Of a stretch of DNA of 56,112 nucleotides, positions 37,022 through 44,980 are shown piece by piece. Numbering within the stretch: position 1 is the stretch's first letter; every line of letters starts with the position of its first letter. The stretch is taken from the NCBI GenBank assembly GCA_003141455.1, contig PLMA01000035.1, positions 15,821 to 71,932 of the forward strand. Direction: 5' to 3'. Made by a program: the position numbers and the translations under genes. The notes under the pieces are model-generated. The model had not been told where the DNA came from, did not search any database, and saw nothing but the letters and a program-made list of their open reading frames with translations. The stretch is from Chloroflexota bacterium. Lineage in GTDB: Bacteria > Chloroflexota > Limnocylindria > Limnocylindrales > CSP1-4.

Positions 37022-38041
37022 TCAGGCGGAACCGAGGTCTGGGCGCTCGCCGGATTCGACGACCGTCGTGGGCGTGTGATGAACCGCCGCGACGGCCGGG
37101 ATCGTCCCAAGACGGCCGGCCTGGTAGTCGGTGTAGGCCTGCATCACTTCCTCGCGGGTGTTCATCACGAACGGACCCATCCAGGCGACGGACTCCCGGA
37201 TTGGCCGGCCGCCGAGAATCAGGAGATCGAGGTTCGGGCTTCGGTCGTCCTGGACCTGCGAGGCCGCAACGGTCAGCGCGTCGCCGGGCCCGAAGACGGC
37301 GAGCTGACCGGACTGGATCGGTCGAGTCTCCGCGCCGACCGTGCCGCGCCCAGCCATGGCGTAGACGAGGGCGTTGTAGTCGATTCTCCAGGGGAGCGAG
37401 AGGCGAGCGCCCGGGCTCAGTGTCGCGTGGATGAGGTTGATCGGTGTGTAGGTCGAACCCGGCCCTTTGTAACCGTCGACCTCACCGGCGATGATGCGGA
37501 CCAGCGCACCTCCGTCCGGGGAAGTCACGAGCGCCACCTCCCCGGCCCTGAGATCCTGATAGCGCGGCTGGGCCCACTTCTCGGCCCGCGGCAGGTTCAC
37601 CCAGAGCTGAAAGCCGTGGAAGAGGCCCCCGCTGACGACGAGCCACTCCGGCGGCTTCTCGATGTGCAGGATTCCGGCACCGGCGGTCATCCATTGCGTG
37701 TCGCCGTTGGTGATCACGCCCCCGCCGCCGTTCGAGTCCTGGTGCTCGAACGTGCCGTCGATCATGTACGTCACGGTCTCGAAGCCGCGGTGCGGATGCC
37801 ACGCCGTGCCCTTGGGCTCGCCCGGCGCGTATTCGACTTCGCCCATCTGGTCGAGGTGGACGAACGGGTCGAGGTCCCCGAGATCGACGCCGGCGAAGGC
37901 TCGGTGCACCGGAAAGCCCTCCCCCTCGAGCCCGGTCGGGGCGGTCGTCAGGCTTCGAACGGCGCGCTCGAGAGCGATCGTCGGATCCGGCGCCGAGATG
38001 CGCGGCAGGATGGTTATGTCGGGGACGGTGATCGCTGGCAT
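37022..38041 (-). CDS. Pirin family protein
   Basis: A 339-residue bicupin. Iron ligands of the N-terminal cupin are visible as the His pair in WHPHRGFETVTYMIDG and the His/Glu pair in GAGILHIEKP. The C-terminal cupin and tail include ALVYAMAGRGTVGAE and MGPFVMNTREEVMQAYTDYQAG, which is typical of pirins. Bacterial pirins include quercetin 2,3-dioxygenases and redox-sensing regulators; which applies here is unclear. The ATG at 38041 has GAGGA eight bases upstream; an upstream in-frame extension is rejected. It lies downstream of the membrane redox genes on the same strand, separated by a 215-base gap with a stem-loop, so it is likely a separate unit. Confidence 0.92.
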   Translation of the reverse strand: MPAITVPDITILPRISAPDPTIALERAVRSLTTAPTGLEGEGFPVHRAFAGVDLGDLDPFVHLDQMGEVEYAPGEPKGTAWHPHRGFETVTYMIDGTFEHQDSNGGGGVITNGDTQWMTAGAGILHIEKPPEWLVVSGGLFHGFQLWVNLPRAEKWAQPRYQDLRAGEVALVTSPDGGALVRIIAGEVDGYKGPGSTYTPINLIHATLSPGARLSLPWRIDYNALVYAMAGRGTVGAETRPIQSGQLAVFGPGDALTVAASQVQDDRSPNLDLLILGGRPIRESVAWMGPFVMNTREEVMQAYTDYQAGRLGTIPAVAAVHHTPTTVVESGERPDLGSA

Positions 38042-38173
38042 TCGGGAATCCTCGTCGGGCTGCTGTCCTGTGAACGCTTCGAGGCGTTCGACAGGTCCGA
38101 TCATGGCCTCATTGCGCGGGAAACGAGCCACGGATTATCGCTGCACCGTCTGGCGAACCGCTCCTAGAGACGG

Positions 38174-38203
38174 AAGGAACGCCGCTCGAGGGCGGCGGTC
38201 CTT
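38174..38203. terminator. Stem-loop after the membrane redox operon
   Basis: AAGGA at 38174-38178 pairs with TCCTT at 38199-38203, and CGCCGC at 38180-38185 with GCGGCG at 38192-38197, with one internal mismatch and a 6-nt loop. It follows the last membrane gene and precedes the pirin gene. No U-tract follows. Confidence 0.45.
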
Positions 38204-38256
38204 GCGGGGACGGTGGCGACCCGGCTGCCACGCGGGGCGCGCGCCGGAGGTTCGGG

Positions 38257-38886
38257 CTAGGCGACCTCGGCCGGCTCGAACTTCGACTTGCGGAGGAACC
38301 ACATGAAGATCACTGCCCCCGTGGCCGCGAAGCCGAGCAGGCTGATGTTCAGGATCGGGTAGGAGACGCCCGGATTGGCGCCGCTCACGAGAGCGGCGGG
38401 GATCCCGCCGAGACTGGTCGAGATCGAGTTCCAGGCGTCCACCTGATTGCCGGCTTCGACCCCGTAGATCTGCGGAATGATGTACAGCATCGAAGCGATC
38501 ACGAGCAGGACCGAGACGATCCGGAAGGTGGTCGGATTGTCGTCCGAGTCGCCTGTGAGCTTAGCGAGGAGGGCCCAGAAGAGCACGAGGGCGGCGAGCG
38601 GGGCGGTGATCGGGACGCCCAGATCCGCGCTCATGTAGACGTTGGGGAACAGGAAGATGACGCTCAGGGCGAACGTCACGACGAGTAGCCCGTCGCGGAT
38701 GAGGATGTAGCTGAGCCACCACACGTCACCGCCGAACCGGAGGGTCAGCCCCTGCAGGTAGCGGACGATGTAGGGCCTGGCGAAATGCAGGGCCAGGGTG
38801 AAGGACCACAGGATGGGCAGCACCGCGGCGACCGAGAGGAGCATCCAGTACTGCGAGCCCTGGACGAGTGCTTGCTGGTCGTTCAT
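38257..38886 (-). CDS. Five-helix membrane protein A, paralogue of the next-upstream gene
   Basis: A 209-residue integral membrane protein with about five helices (roughly residues 14-33, 56-80, 92-110, 120-140 and 175-200). It shares with its neighbour at 38899 the pattern ALHFARPY followed by LTLRFGGDVWWLSYILIRD, where the neighbour has ALHLARPY and FTLRLGADLWWTIYVGMRD. The two are tandem paralogues with the same topology. A single His in ALHxARPY is the only conserved potential ligand in the membrane, too few for a bis-haem subunit. It is the third gene of a minus-strand operon after the FeS/flavin protein. A quinone- or electron-linked membrane anchor is inferred. I know no named family. 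Confidence 0.8.
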   Translation of the reverse strand: MNDQQALVQGSQYWMLLSVAAVLPILWSFTLALHFARPYIVRYLQGLTLRFGGDVWWLSYILIRDGLLVVTFALSVIFLFPNVYMSADLGVPITAPLAALVLFWALLAKLTGDSDDNPTTFRIVSVLLVIASMLYIIPQIYGVEAGNQVDAWNSISTSLGGIPAALVSGANPGVSYPILNISLLGFAATGAVIFMWFLRKSKFEPAEVA

Positions 38887-38898
38887 GGTCGGTCTCTC

Positions 38899-39534
38899 CT
38901 AGCTCTGCGCCGCGGGCTGGCTGGCCGCGCTCGCGTCGGCCTTCCCACGCGAGGCGGGAGAGGCGATCCGAAGGTTGTAGATGACGACCACGAGACCCAT
39001 GGCGCCGACCAGCGCCTGCGAGACGTAGACCAGGGCTAGGGCGATCGTTGGGTTCTGCGAGCTGACCAGGACGGACGCGAACTGGTTTGAGATGCTGCTG
39101 CCGACCGTCGTCATCTGGACGCCCAGGAAGTAGGGCACGAGATAGAGGGTCGCGCCCAGGGCTAGCAAGAACGTCTGGAGATGGAAGCTCCTGGCGTCCG
39201 CGTCGGCGCGAGTCATCACCTTGAGCAACAGGACCGCGAAGGCGCACGCGGCGGCCAGTCCGCCGGTGATCGGCAGGTCGTTGCCGCCCACGACGTCCGG
39301 GTAGAAGAAGATGAAGCTACCCAGGAAGACCTGGAGCAGAAAGACATCGCGCATCCCGACGTAGATCGTCCACCACAGATCGGCGCCAAGGCGCAGGGTG
39401 AACTTGCGCGTCAGGGCCAGCATGTACGGCCGGGCGAGGTGCAGGGCGACCGCCAGAAGCCACAGGGCTACGAGCGCCGCGGCGATCGTCCCTTCGATGA
39501 ATTGCTCGGCAGCGCCGAACGCCGGAGAGTTCAT
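38899..39534 (-). CDS. Five-helix membrane protein B, coupled to the FeS flavoprotein
   Basis: A 211-residue integral membrane protein with about five helices (roughly 13-33, 56-79, 88-107, 118-140 and 162-185) and a short Ala/Ser-rich cytoplasmic tail. Its ATG shares a base with the stop of the FeS/flavin gene (TGATG at 39532-39536), so translation is coupled and equimolar synthesis is likely. The motif ALHLARPY and FTLRLGADLWW are shared with protein A. The next gene begins 12 bases downstream. I do not recognise the family. Heterodimer formation with protein A as a membrane base for the soluble flavoprotein is the simplest reading. Confidence 0.8.
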   Translation of the reverse strand: MNSPAFGAAEQFIEGTIAAALVALWLLAVALHLARPYMLALTRKFTLRLGADLWWTIYVGMRDVFLLQVFLGSFIFFYPDVVGGNDLPITGGLAAACAFAVLLLKVMTRADADARSFHLQTFLLALGATLYLVPYFLGVQMTTVGSSISNQFASVLVSSQNPTIALALVYVSQALVGAMGLVVVIYNLRIASPASRGKADASAASQPAAQS

Positions 39535-41549
39535 CAGTCACGACCTCCTGAGGTGGAGCCGGGATTGCCCGCCGAGGCGGCGAGCTTCGGCGAAACGAGG
39601 GGCGAAGGTGACGCATCGATCGGCGGCCGATCCTCTGGGCCGTCTCTCGGTCCGCGCCCCGATTGGACGTGGACCTGTTCACAGCGGTAGACCGCATCGC
39701 AGCGGAAACAGCGCGTCGCCTCGGTCCTGGCCGCGGCCGGCTCCAGACCGGGCTGCGTGGCCGCGAACGACCCGGGCTGGTACTCCGGCAGGGCCATGCC
39801 GACCCGAGGCCGCGTGGCGAGATCGACGGTCAGCAACGGCTCGGCTTTCTTGGGCACGCGAACCGTGGCCATGATCTCGGCCTCGCCGTTGCGACTGCCG
39901 GACAGGTACTCGTGGATCGAGCCGGCGGCCCGCCGGCCGGCACCCACGGCATGGATGATCGTCTTGGCACCGGAGACGACGTCGCCGCCGGCGAAGACGC
40001 CCTTGCGGCCGGTCGCCTGGCCCGAGTCCGCGACGATGCCGGAGAAGCCGCTCGTCTCGATGCCGGCGCCCGCGGGCAGGATCGAAGGATCGGGCTCCTC
40101 GCCGACCGCCACGAGCACCGTGGCGGCGTCTATCTCGCGATCGCTGCCGGGGATCGGCTCGTACACGGCCCGCCCGCCCTCGAACCGACCGTTCGGTCGC
40201 TGACGGACGTAATTCACGCAGGTGATGCCCCTGGCGGAGCCTTCGACCTCGACCACGGCGGCTTCGAACTGGACGTGGACGCCCTCGTGCTCGGCCGCCT
40301 CGACCTCTTCCGACTGGGCGGGCATCTCGTCCTTGCCGCGCCGGTACAGGACGGTGACCGAAGAAGCGCCGGAGCGGAGCGCGGACCGTGCCGCGTCCAT
40401 CGCCGTGCTGCCTCCGCCGACGACCACCACCGCTCCACGCAGGACCGGCTTCTCGCCCAGGTTTACCTGCTTTAGGAAGAGCGTCGCCGGCATTACGCCG
40501 GGCAGGTCGTCGCCCGGAACTCCGAGCTTGCGGCTACGCGACGCGCCCGTGGCCAGGAAGACGGCCTGGTATTGGGCCTCGAGATCGGCGAGAGTGAAGT
40601 CGCGGCCCATCGCCGAGTCGAGCTTGAGCTCCACACCCAGGCCCACGATTCGTTCAATCTCCTCGCGCAGGACCGTTCGGGGGAGGCGGTACTCGGGGAT
40701 CCCGATGGCCATCATGCCGCCCGGAACGGGCATTGCCTCGAACACGGTCACGTTGTATCCCAGGCGGGCCAGGTAGTAGGCAGCCGACATTCCGGCCGGC
40801 CCGCCGCCGACGATGGCGACCCTCTCGGGGCGTTTCTTCGTGGGGGGCGCGACCCGGGGCAACTTGCCGGCCTCGACGGCGAAACGCTTGAGGCGCCGGA
40901 TCGCGATGGGCTCATCCAATGTCCCGCGACGGCAGGCCGTCTCGCACGGGGCGGTGCAGATCCAGCCGCAGACCGAGGGGAATGGGTTGACCTCGGCGGC
41001 CACCGCATACGCTTCGTCGTACTTGCCCTGGCCGACCAGGGCGACATACCGCCCGGCGTCCGTTCCGGCGGGGCAGGCCTCCTGGCAGGGCGCGACGGGA
41101 TCCTGGCGAGCGTCGGTCACCATGGACCGCCAGACCTGCCAGTCGTTCGGGCGCTCGCTGGTCCGCCACTGGAAGAGAGCGCCCCAGGGCGAGACGCGAA
41201 CGGGCTTGAGGGACTCGCGTGTGACGTCGCTCAGGGCCTGCCAGGCCGGAGCCGGCTCCACGGGCCGGCTGATGGGACCCTGGCGGGCGGCGAGCGGCGT
41301 GGGGCCGGTGACGATGTCCAGGTTCACGACATGGGTGGGACACTCGCGAACGCATATGCCGCAACCGATGCACTCCCCGACCTGGACCGGGTATTCCATC
41401 ATCCAATTGAACGGCTTGCCGAAGACGCCGGCGCCCTCCACTCCGGGCCGTTGCGGCCTGCTCATGTCCAATGCCTGAACCGGGCAGACGTCCATGCAGA
41501 CGCCGCAGTTCAGGCAGTTGCCGTTCTCGATCTGTATCCGATAGCCCAT
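39534..41549 (-). CDS. Ferredoxin-fused GltD-like FAD/NAD(P) oxidoreductase with extra FeS sites
   Basis: A 671-residue cytoplasmic redox protein. Residues 1-75 hold a 2[4Fe-4S] ferredoxin (Cys 12, 15, 18, 22 and 60, 63, 66, 70). About residues 150-225 form the GltD-type FeS helical domain with CQEACPAG and CGWICTAPCETACRRG. A two-dinucleotide-fold FAD/NAD(P) module follows: VAIVGGGPAGMSAAYYLARLG, then PRTVLREEIERIVGLGVEL, VVVVGGGSTAMDAARSALR, and GRKGVFAGGDVVSGAKTIIHAVGAGR. A late CFRCDAVYRCEQ motif may hold another metal. It lacks a glutamate synthase partner. Coupled translation with two membrane proteins points to electron transfer between NAD(P)H, ferredoxin and the membrane rather than ammonia assimilation. 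Direction and acceptor are unknown. Confidence 0.9.
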   Translation of the reverse strand: MGYRIQIENGNCLNCGVCMDVCPVQALDMSRPQRPGVEGAGVFGKPFNWMMEYPVQVGECIGCGICVRECPTHVVNLDIVTGPTPLAARQGPISRPVEPAPAWQALSDVTRESLKPVRVSPWGALFQWRTSERPNDWQVWRSMVTDARQDPVAPCQEACPAGTDAGRYVALVGQGKYDEAYAVAAEVNPFPSVCGWICTAPCETACRRGTLDEPIAIRRLKRFAVEAGKLPRVAPPTKKRPERVAIVGGGPAGMSAAYYLARLGYNVTVFEAMPVPGGMMAIGIPEYRLPRTVLREEIERIVGLGVELKLDSAMGRDFTLADLEAQYQAVFLATGASRSRKLGVPGDDLPGVMPATLFLKQVNLGEKPVLRGAVVVVGGGSTAMDAARSALRSGASSVTVLYRRGKDEMPAQSEEVEAAEHEGVHVQFEAAVVEVEGSARGITCVNYVRQRPNGRFEGGRAVYEPIPGSDREIDAATVLVAVGEEPDPSILPAGAGIETSGFSGIVADSGQATGRKGVFAGGDVVSGAKTIIHAVGAGRRAAGSIHEYLSGSRNGEAEIMATVRVPKKAEPLLTVDLATRPRVGMALPEYQPGSFAATQPGLEPAAARTEATRCFRCDAVYRCEQVHVQSGRGPRDGPEDRPPIDASPSPLVSPKLAASAGNPGSTSGGRD

Positions 41550-41634
41550 GGGACGCCTCGGCCGTGTGGATTGCCAGGCACGAGGATGGCGTCCGCCGAC
41601 TGCGGGTACATCTGCCGGAGGGCCGGACTTGGCC

Positions 41635-41652
41635 TACCCGCCCGGGTGGGTA
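41635..41652. promoter_or_regulatory. 18-bp near-palindrome upstream of the redox operon
   Basis: TACCCGCCCGGGTGGGTA at 41635-41652 is symmetrical except for one base pair on each side. It lies in the 157-base gap between the response-regulator stop (41707) and the flavoprotein start (41549). It could be an operator for the adjacent NarL-type regulator or a termination hairpin. Confidence 0.45.
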
Positions 41653-41706
41653 TCCCCGGCTACTAGATCTGAGACCCGGGGCGGGCCTGGGTGGAAAGTG
41701 GCGGGA

Positions 41707-42402
41707 TCAGCGCTGGTTGGCCAGCGGCTCGCGACGGAACCGCTCGTTGAGAGCCTGGTCGCGCGGCAGATCGGGCACCAAGCCTTCGCGCACGGCCCTT
41801 GCCGCGAGCTCGGCGCGGTTCTGAGCGTGCAGCTTCTCGACGATGTTCTTCAGATGGAACTTGACGGTGTTCTCGCTGATCCCGAGCTCCGCGGCAATCT
41901 CACGGTTGCGCTGCCCGGCCGTGACCAGCTGGAGCACTTCGACCTCGCGCTCGGTCAGCCTTTGGGTGGCCTGCTTGCTGCCGCCCGGCGTCCGCAGGAA
42001 CTCGTCGATGATTCGGGCCGCCGTTGCCGGCGTGATGGCGGGCTCGCCTCTGGCCACGCCCTCGAGCATGGTGCGCAGCTGCGGAGCCTCGAGGTTCTTG
42101 AGCAGATAGCCCTGGGCGCCGGCCTTGATTGCCCGGAAGAGGTCGGCCTCATCCTCGCTCACGGTCAGCATGACTATGGCGACCTCGGGGTGGCGGGCCT
42201 TGATCTGGGCCGTCGCCTCGAGACCGGACATGTTGGGCATCCGGACGTCCATCAGGACGACGTCCGGCGACGTCTCGTCCACGAGGTCGATCGCCTGGGC
42301 ACCGTCGGACGCCTGCCCCACGACCTCGTGCCCCCACGCCAGCAGAAGCGAGGCGACGCCGTCGCGGAAGAGGGTATGGTCGTCCACGAGCACGGTTCTC
42401 AT
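41707..42402 (-). CDS. NarL/FixJ-family response regulator
   Basis: A 231-residue two-component regulator. The receiver domain (1-120) has the acidic pair at Asp7-Asp8, the phosphorylation site Asp52 in VVLMDVRMPNMSG, and the Lys in GYLLKNLEA. The C-terminal LuxR-type helix-turn-helix (about 155-215) reads LTEREVEVLQLVTAGQRNREI, then AAELGISENTVKFHLKNI. The ATG at 42402 lies four bases after the histidine kinase stop, so kinase and regulator are one unit. The next operon downstream on the same strand is the redox operon at 41549, the most likely target. The C-terminal 30 residues (RDQALNERFRREPLANQR) are an unusual extension. Confidence 0.95.
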   Translation of the reverse strand: MRTVLVDDHTLFRDGVASLLLAWGHEVVGQASDGAQAIDLVDETSPDVVLMDVRMPNMSGLEATAQIKARHPEVAIVMLTVSEDEADLFRAIKAGAQGYLLKNLEAPQLRTMLEGVARGEPAITPATAARIIDEFLRTPGGSKQATQRLTEREVEVLQLVTAGQRNREIAAELGISENTVKFHLKNIVEKLHAQNRAELAARAVREGLVPDLPRDQALNERFRREPLANQR

Positions 42403-42406
42403 GTCG

Positions 42407-43828
42407 TCAGTCTGCCTCCGAAACCGTTTCGGCGGGCGATCGGACCGCCTGGTGCTGCGCTGCGGAACGCCCCGTCTCGTCGGGCGAGCCAACACCGAAG
42501 AGTGGCGCCCCCGATGCCGCGCCTCCTACTGGAATGCGTAGCTCGATGACTGTCCCTGCGCCGGGGCTGCTGTGCCAGGAGATGCCGCCTCCAACCGACT
42601 CGGCGCGTTCCCGCATGCCGGCCAGGCCGAAATGCGGCCACCGCTCCGGCCCCCGGGTCAGCAGCTCGGCGTCGAAACCGACGCCGTCGTCCTCGATCCG
42701 AAGGACGACCTCGCGACCCTGGCGCGCCAGCGACAGGCCCACCCGCTGGGCCCGGGCGTGCTTTCGAACGTTGGTGAGCGCTTCGCGCGCAATCGAGAAG
42801 ACCTCCGCCTGAACGGCGGCCGAAATGGGAGCGCTTGCCGCCTCGGGAGAGGCCTCGAAGCGGACGGCGAGCTTGGACGATTCCGCGTAGAGGGCCGCGT
42901 ACTCTTCCAGGGCCGCCGCCAGACTTCGATCTGGCGGCACCGGCGACGACAGAGTAAGGATCGCCTCGCGGACGTCCACGTACAGCGACCGCGCCGCCTC
43001 GCCCAGTTCTCCCAGCTGCCGACGTGCTTCAGGCACGCGGCCATCCGCGAGCATCTCGTCGACGGCCTGAGACTTGGTGTTGACGTAGGCAAGAACCTGG
43101 GCCAGGCCATCGTGCATCTCGCGGGCGATGCGCTCTCGTTCGCCCTGCACAGCCAGCGCTTGCAGCTCGTCGTGGAGTCGCGCGGCTTCCAGGGCGAGGC
43201 CGACCTGAGTGGCCAGGGCCGACACCGTCGCCACCTCCGCCGCGGAGAAGTGGCGAGTCTCCCGAGAGGCTAGGCCGAGTGTCCCGACGCGCTTCTCGCC
43301 AAGCACCACCGGGGCCGAAACGCGTACTCGATGGCCGGGCTTGAGGTAGCCGTCGAGACTGTCGGTCTCGCGCCTACCGGCGCCCGGTCCGGTCGGCTCG
43401 TCGCCAAGCATGACTCCCGGATCGGCGCTCGATGCGGCCAGGCGGATCTCGCCCGCAGGACCGTCCACGGCCAACAGCGCGGCGTCCATGTTCAGCAGAG
43501 CGCGGGCGCGGTCGAGGATGCCGGCGATCGTCTGCTGCGGATCGGTCTGCCCCGCAACGGCCAGGCTAACGTCGTAGACCGCCCGCAGGGCCGCATTGCG
43601 CGCCTCGAGCTCCGTGTTCCGTTCCCCGATGCCGCGGGCAAGCCTGTCGATCTGCCGGAACGCGAGCGAGGCGGCGGCCACGGCTACGACGGCTACCACG
43701 GCTACGACCAGCAGGGTGTCGAAGGGGAACTGGAGCGTGGCATCCAGGACCGTGTCGCTCAGCAGCTCAATTGCGGCGATGAAGAGCAGTGCTGCGATCA
43801 CGGCAAGCCAGCGACGACGGCGGTACAT
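42407..43828 (-). CDS. Sensor histidine kinase, NarX/LiaS class with GAF domain
   Basis: A 473-residue membrane kinase. Two N-terminal helices (about 8-30 and 38-58) have almost no external loop. A short coiled coil (RNTELEARNAALRAVYDVSLAV) is followed by a GAF domain (about 85-225). The HisKA_3 region has the phospho-accepting His in RERIAREMHDGLAQVLAYV, and the ATPase domain has EALTNVRKHARAQRVGL, then DDGVGFD and FGLAGMRERAESVGGG. With no outside domain, the signal is probably sensed in the GAF domain or membrane, such as redox state or a gas. The ATG at 43828 has GGAGG five bases upstream. The C-terminal 40 residues are low in complexity. Confidence 0.94.
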   Translation of the reverse strand: MYRRRRWLAVIAALLFIAAIELLSDTVLDATLQFPFDTLLVVAVVAVVAVAAASLAFRQIDRLARGIGERNTELEARNAALRAVYDVSLAVAGQTDPQQTIAGILDRARALLNMDAALLAVDGPAGEIRLAASSADPGVMLGDEPTGPGAGRRETDSLDGYLKPGHRVRVSAPVVLGEKRVGTLGLASRETRHFSAAEVATVSALATQVGLALEAARLHDELQALAVQGERERIAREMHDGLAQVLAYVNTKSQAVDEMLADGRVPEARRQLGELGEAARSLYVDVREAILTLSSPVPPDRSLAAALEEYAALYAESSKLAVRFEASPEAASAPISAAVQAEVFSIAREALTNVRKHARAQRVGLSLARQGREVVLRIEDDGVGFDAELLTRGPERWPHFGLAGMRERAESVGGGISWHSSPGAGTVIELRIPVGGAASGAPLFGVGSPDETGRSAAQHQAVRSPAETVSEAD

Positions 43829-43862
43829 CCGACCCTCCGAGCGCGACGTACGATTCCCGAGC

Positions 43863-43874
43863 CGATCCGGATCG
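43863..43874. promoter_or_regulatory. 12-bp palindrome upstream of the histidine kinase gene
   Basis: CGATCCGGATCG at 43863-43874 is perfectly symmetrical and lies 35 bases before the kinase start. It may be an autoregulatory operator; no clear promoter boxes are seen around it. Confidence 0.4.
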
Positions 43875-43971
43875 ATCTAGCCCACCCGTTCGGGGGGCAC
43901 TATGCGCCAGTCGAGAGCCAGCCGCCGGATATCAGAGTGCGTGTCCCGATGGGCGACACGGGCCGGGCCAC

Positions 43972-44009
43972 GAGATCAGGGGCTCAAGCCCGAAGGGGCC
44001 TCTGATCTC
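43972..44009. other. Orphan 12-bp stem-loop
   Basis: GAGATCAGGGGC at 43972-43983 pairs with GCCTCTGATCTC at 43998-44009 (one G-U pair) around a 14-nt loop that can form a small inner CCC/GGG stem. It lies between divergent genes, where a terminator for either is not expected. A REP-like element or structured RNA is possible. Confidence 0.6.
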
Positions 44010-44246
44010 ACGACACGACGCATCACGAATCCAGGCCAACCTGGTCTCCAACTGAGCGGTTCGAACCATCACGGCTAGGCTCGTCACATCCGAGCTCCCG
44101 CCTCTCGCTGATCTCGCATGCGGCCGTGCCAGTAGCCTGTCGGACGATGAGCGCCGGGGGATGAGGAAGCCTGGGCGCTGCCTTCCTGCCTGGACTGGCC
44201 GAGGTTGCGGAGAGTCATAGACTGTCCACAAGGAAGAGGAACTGCG

Positions 44247-44723
44247 ATGGTAGCAACGAAGTCGGACGAGGCCGTTCTCAGGGGCTGGCTCGCCACGATG
44301 CCTCGGGAGGCCCGCAGCAAGGTGCTGGCCATTGCCTCGCCCGCTTCCTTCCCGGGCGGCACCGAGATGATGCGCGAAGGCGACCATGTGGGCCAGTTCG
44401 GTATCGTTAAGTCCGGTCGGATTGCGCTTTCGCTCGGCGTTTCAGGGCGAGGCCAGGTCGTCATCGAGACGGCGGAGGTCGGTGAGGTCTTTGGGCTCTC
44501 CGCCCTCGTACCCCCGCACAGGGCAACGACAACGGTAACCGCAATCGGCGATGTTGACGCCTTGGTCGTTGATGCTTCCGCGATACGATCGCTGTTCGAG
44601 CAGGATTGCGAGTTCGCAGCGTCGGTTTACTTTGCCGTTGCCCGAGCGCTCCTTGGAAGGCTGGACGCGGCACACGAGGCGCTCATTGACCTCTCGGGTG
44701 GCGCAAGCTCGGCCGTTCCATAG
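44247..44723 (+). CDS. Stand-alone cyclic-nucleotide-binding-domain protein
   Basis: A 158-residue Crp/Fnr-type effector domain. The beta-roll runs from about residue 20 to 115 with GGTEMMREGDHVGQFGIVKSGR, then VGEVFGLSALVPPHRATTTVTAI. A C-helix segment (SLFEQDCEFAASVYFAVARALL) follows. The DNA-binding domain of true Crp proteins is missing. The phosphate-binding cassette (GEVFGLSAL in place of GExxGExAL) lacks the usual Glu-Arg pair, so cAMP binding is doubtful. The ATG at 44247 has GAGGA seven bases upstream. It is probably a small sensor or modulator of unknown partner, reading alone on the plus strand. Confidence 0.85.
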   Translation: MVATKSDEAVLRGWLATMPREARSKVLAIASPASFPGGTEMMREGDHVGQFGIVKSGRIALSLGVSGRGQVVIETAEVGEVFGLSALVPPHRATTTVTAIGDVDALVVDASAIRSLFEQDCEFAASVYFAVARALLGRLDAAHEALIDLSGGASSAVP

Positions 44724-44980
44724 GCTGGCCTCGCGCTTGCGGTCCCCACTGTTGAGCTGTGTCAGCCGCAGAGCCCTAGCGCTCAGACACGCCTGGCACC
44801 GTAACGACGGGCTGCCCCGCAGTCGCTGACGCTCTCGAGGGCGCCCGATCCGCCGGCGCAACGGGCCCGCGAAGGACCGATGGCTCTGGCATCCGGGTCA
44901 GCGGGGTGTCACTCTGACGTTGCTGCCGCGGGCGTTGACGCCGCCTGCAGCCCACCCGCGACGCGGCTAGGAGGTTCGCG
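44724..44980. other. 257-bp gap upstream of the YbaK-domain gene
   Basis: I see no gene, clear promoter or notable repeat here. Confidence 0.4.

Larger units (their letters stand above)
43829..44246. other. 418-bp gap between divergent kinase and cNMP-domain genes
   Basis: No gene is supported. The gap holds the palindrome at 43863-43874 and the long stem-loop at 43972-44009. The remainder shows no further structure that I can identify. Confidence 0.5.
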
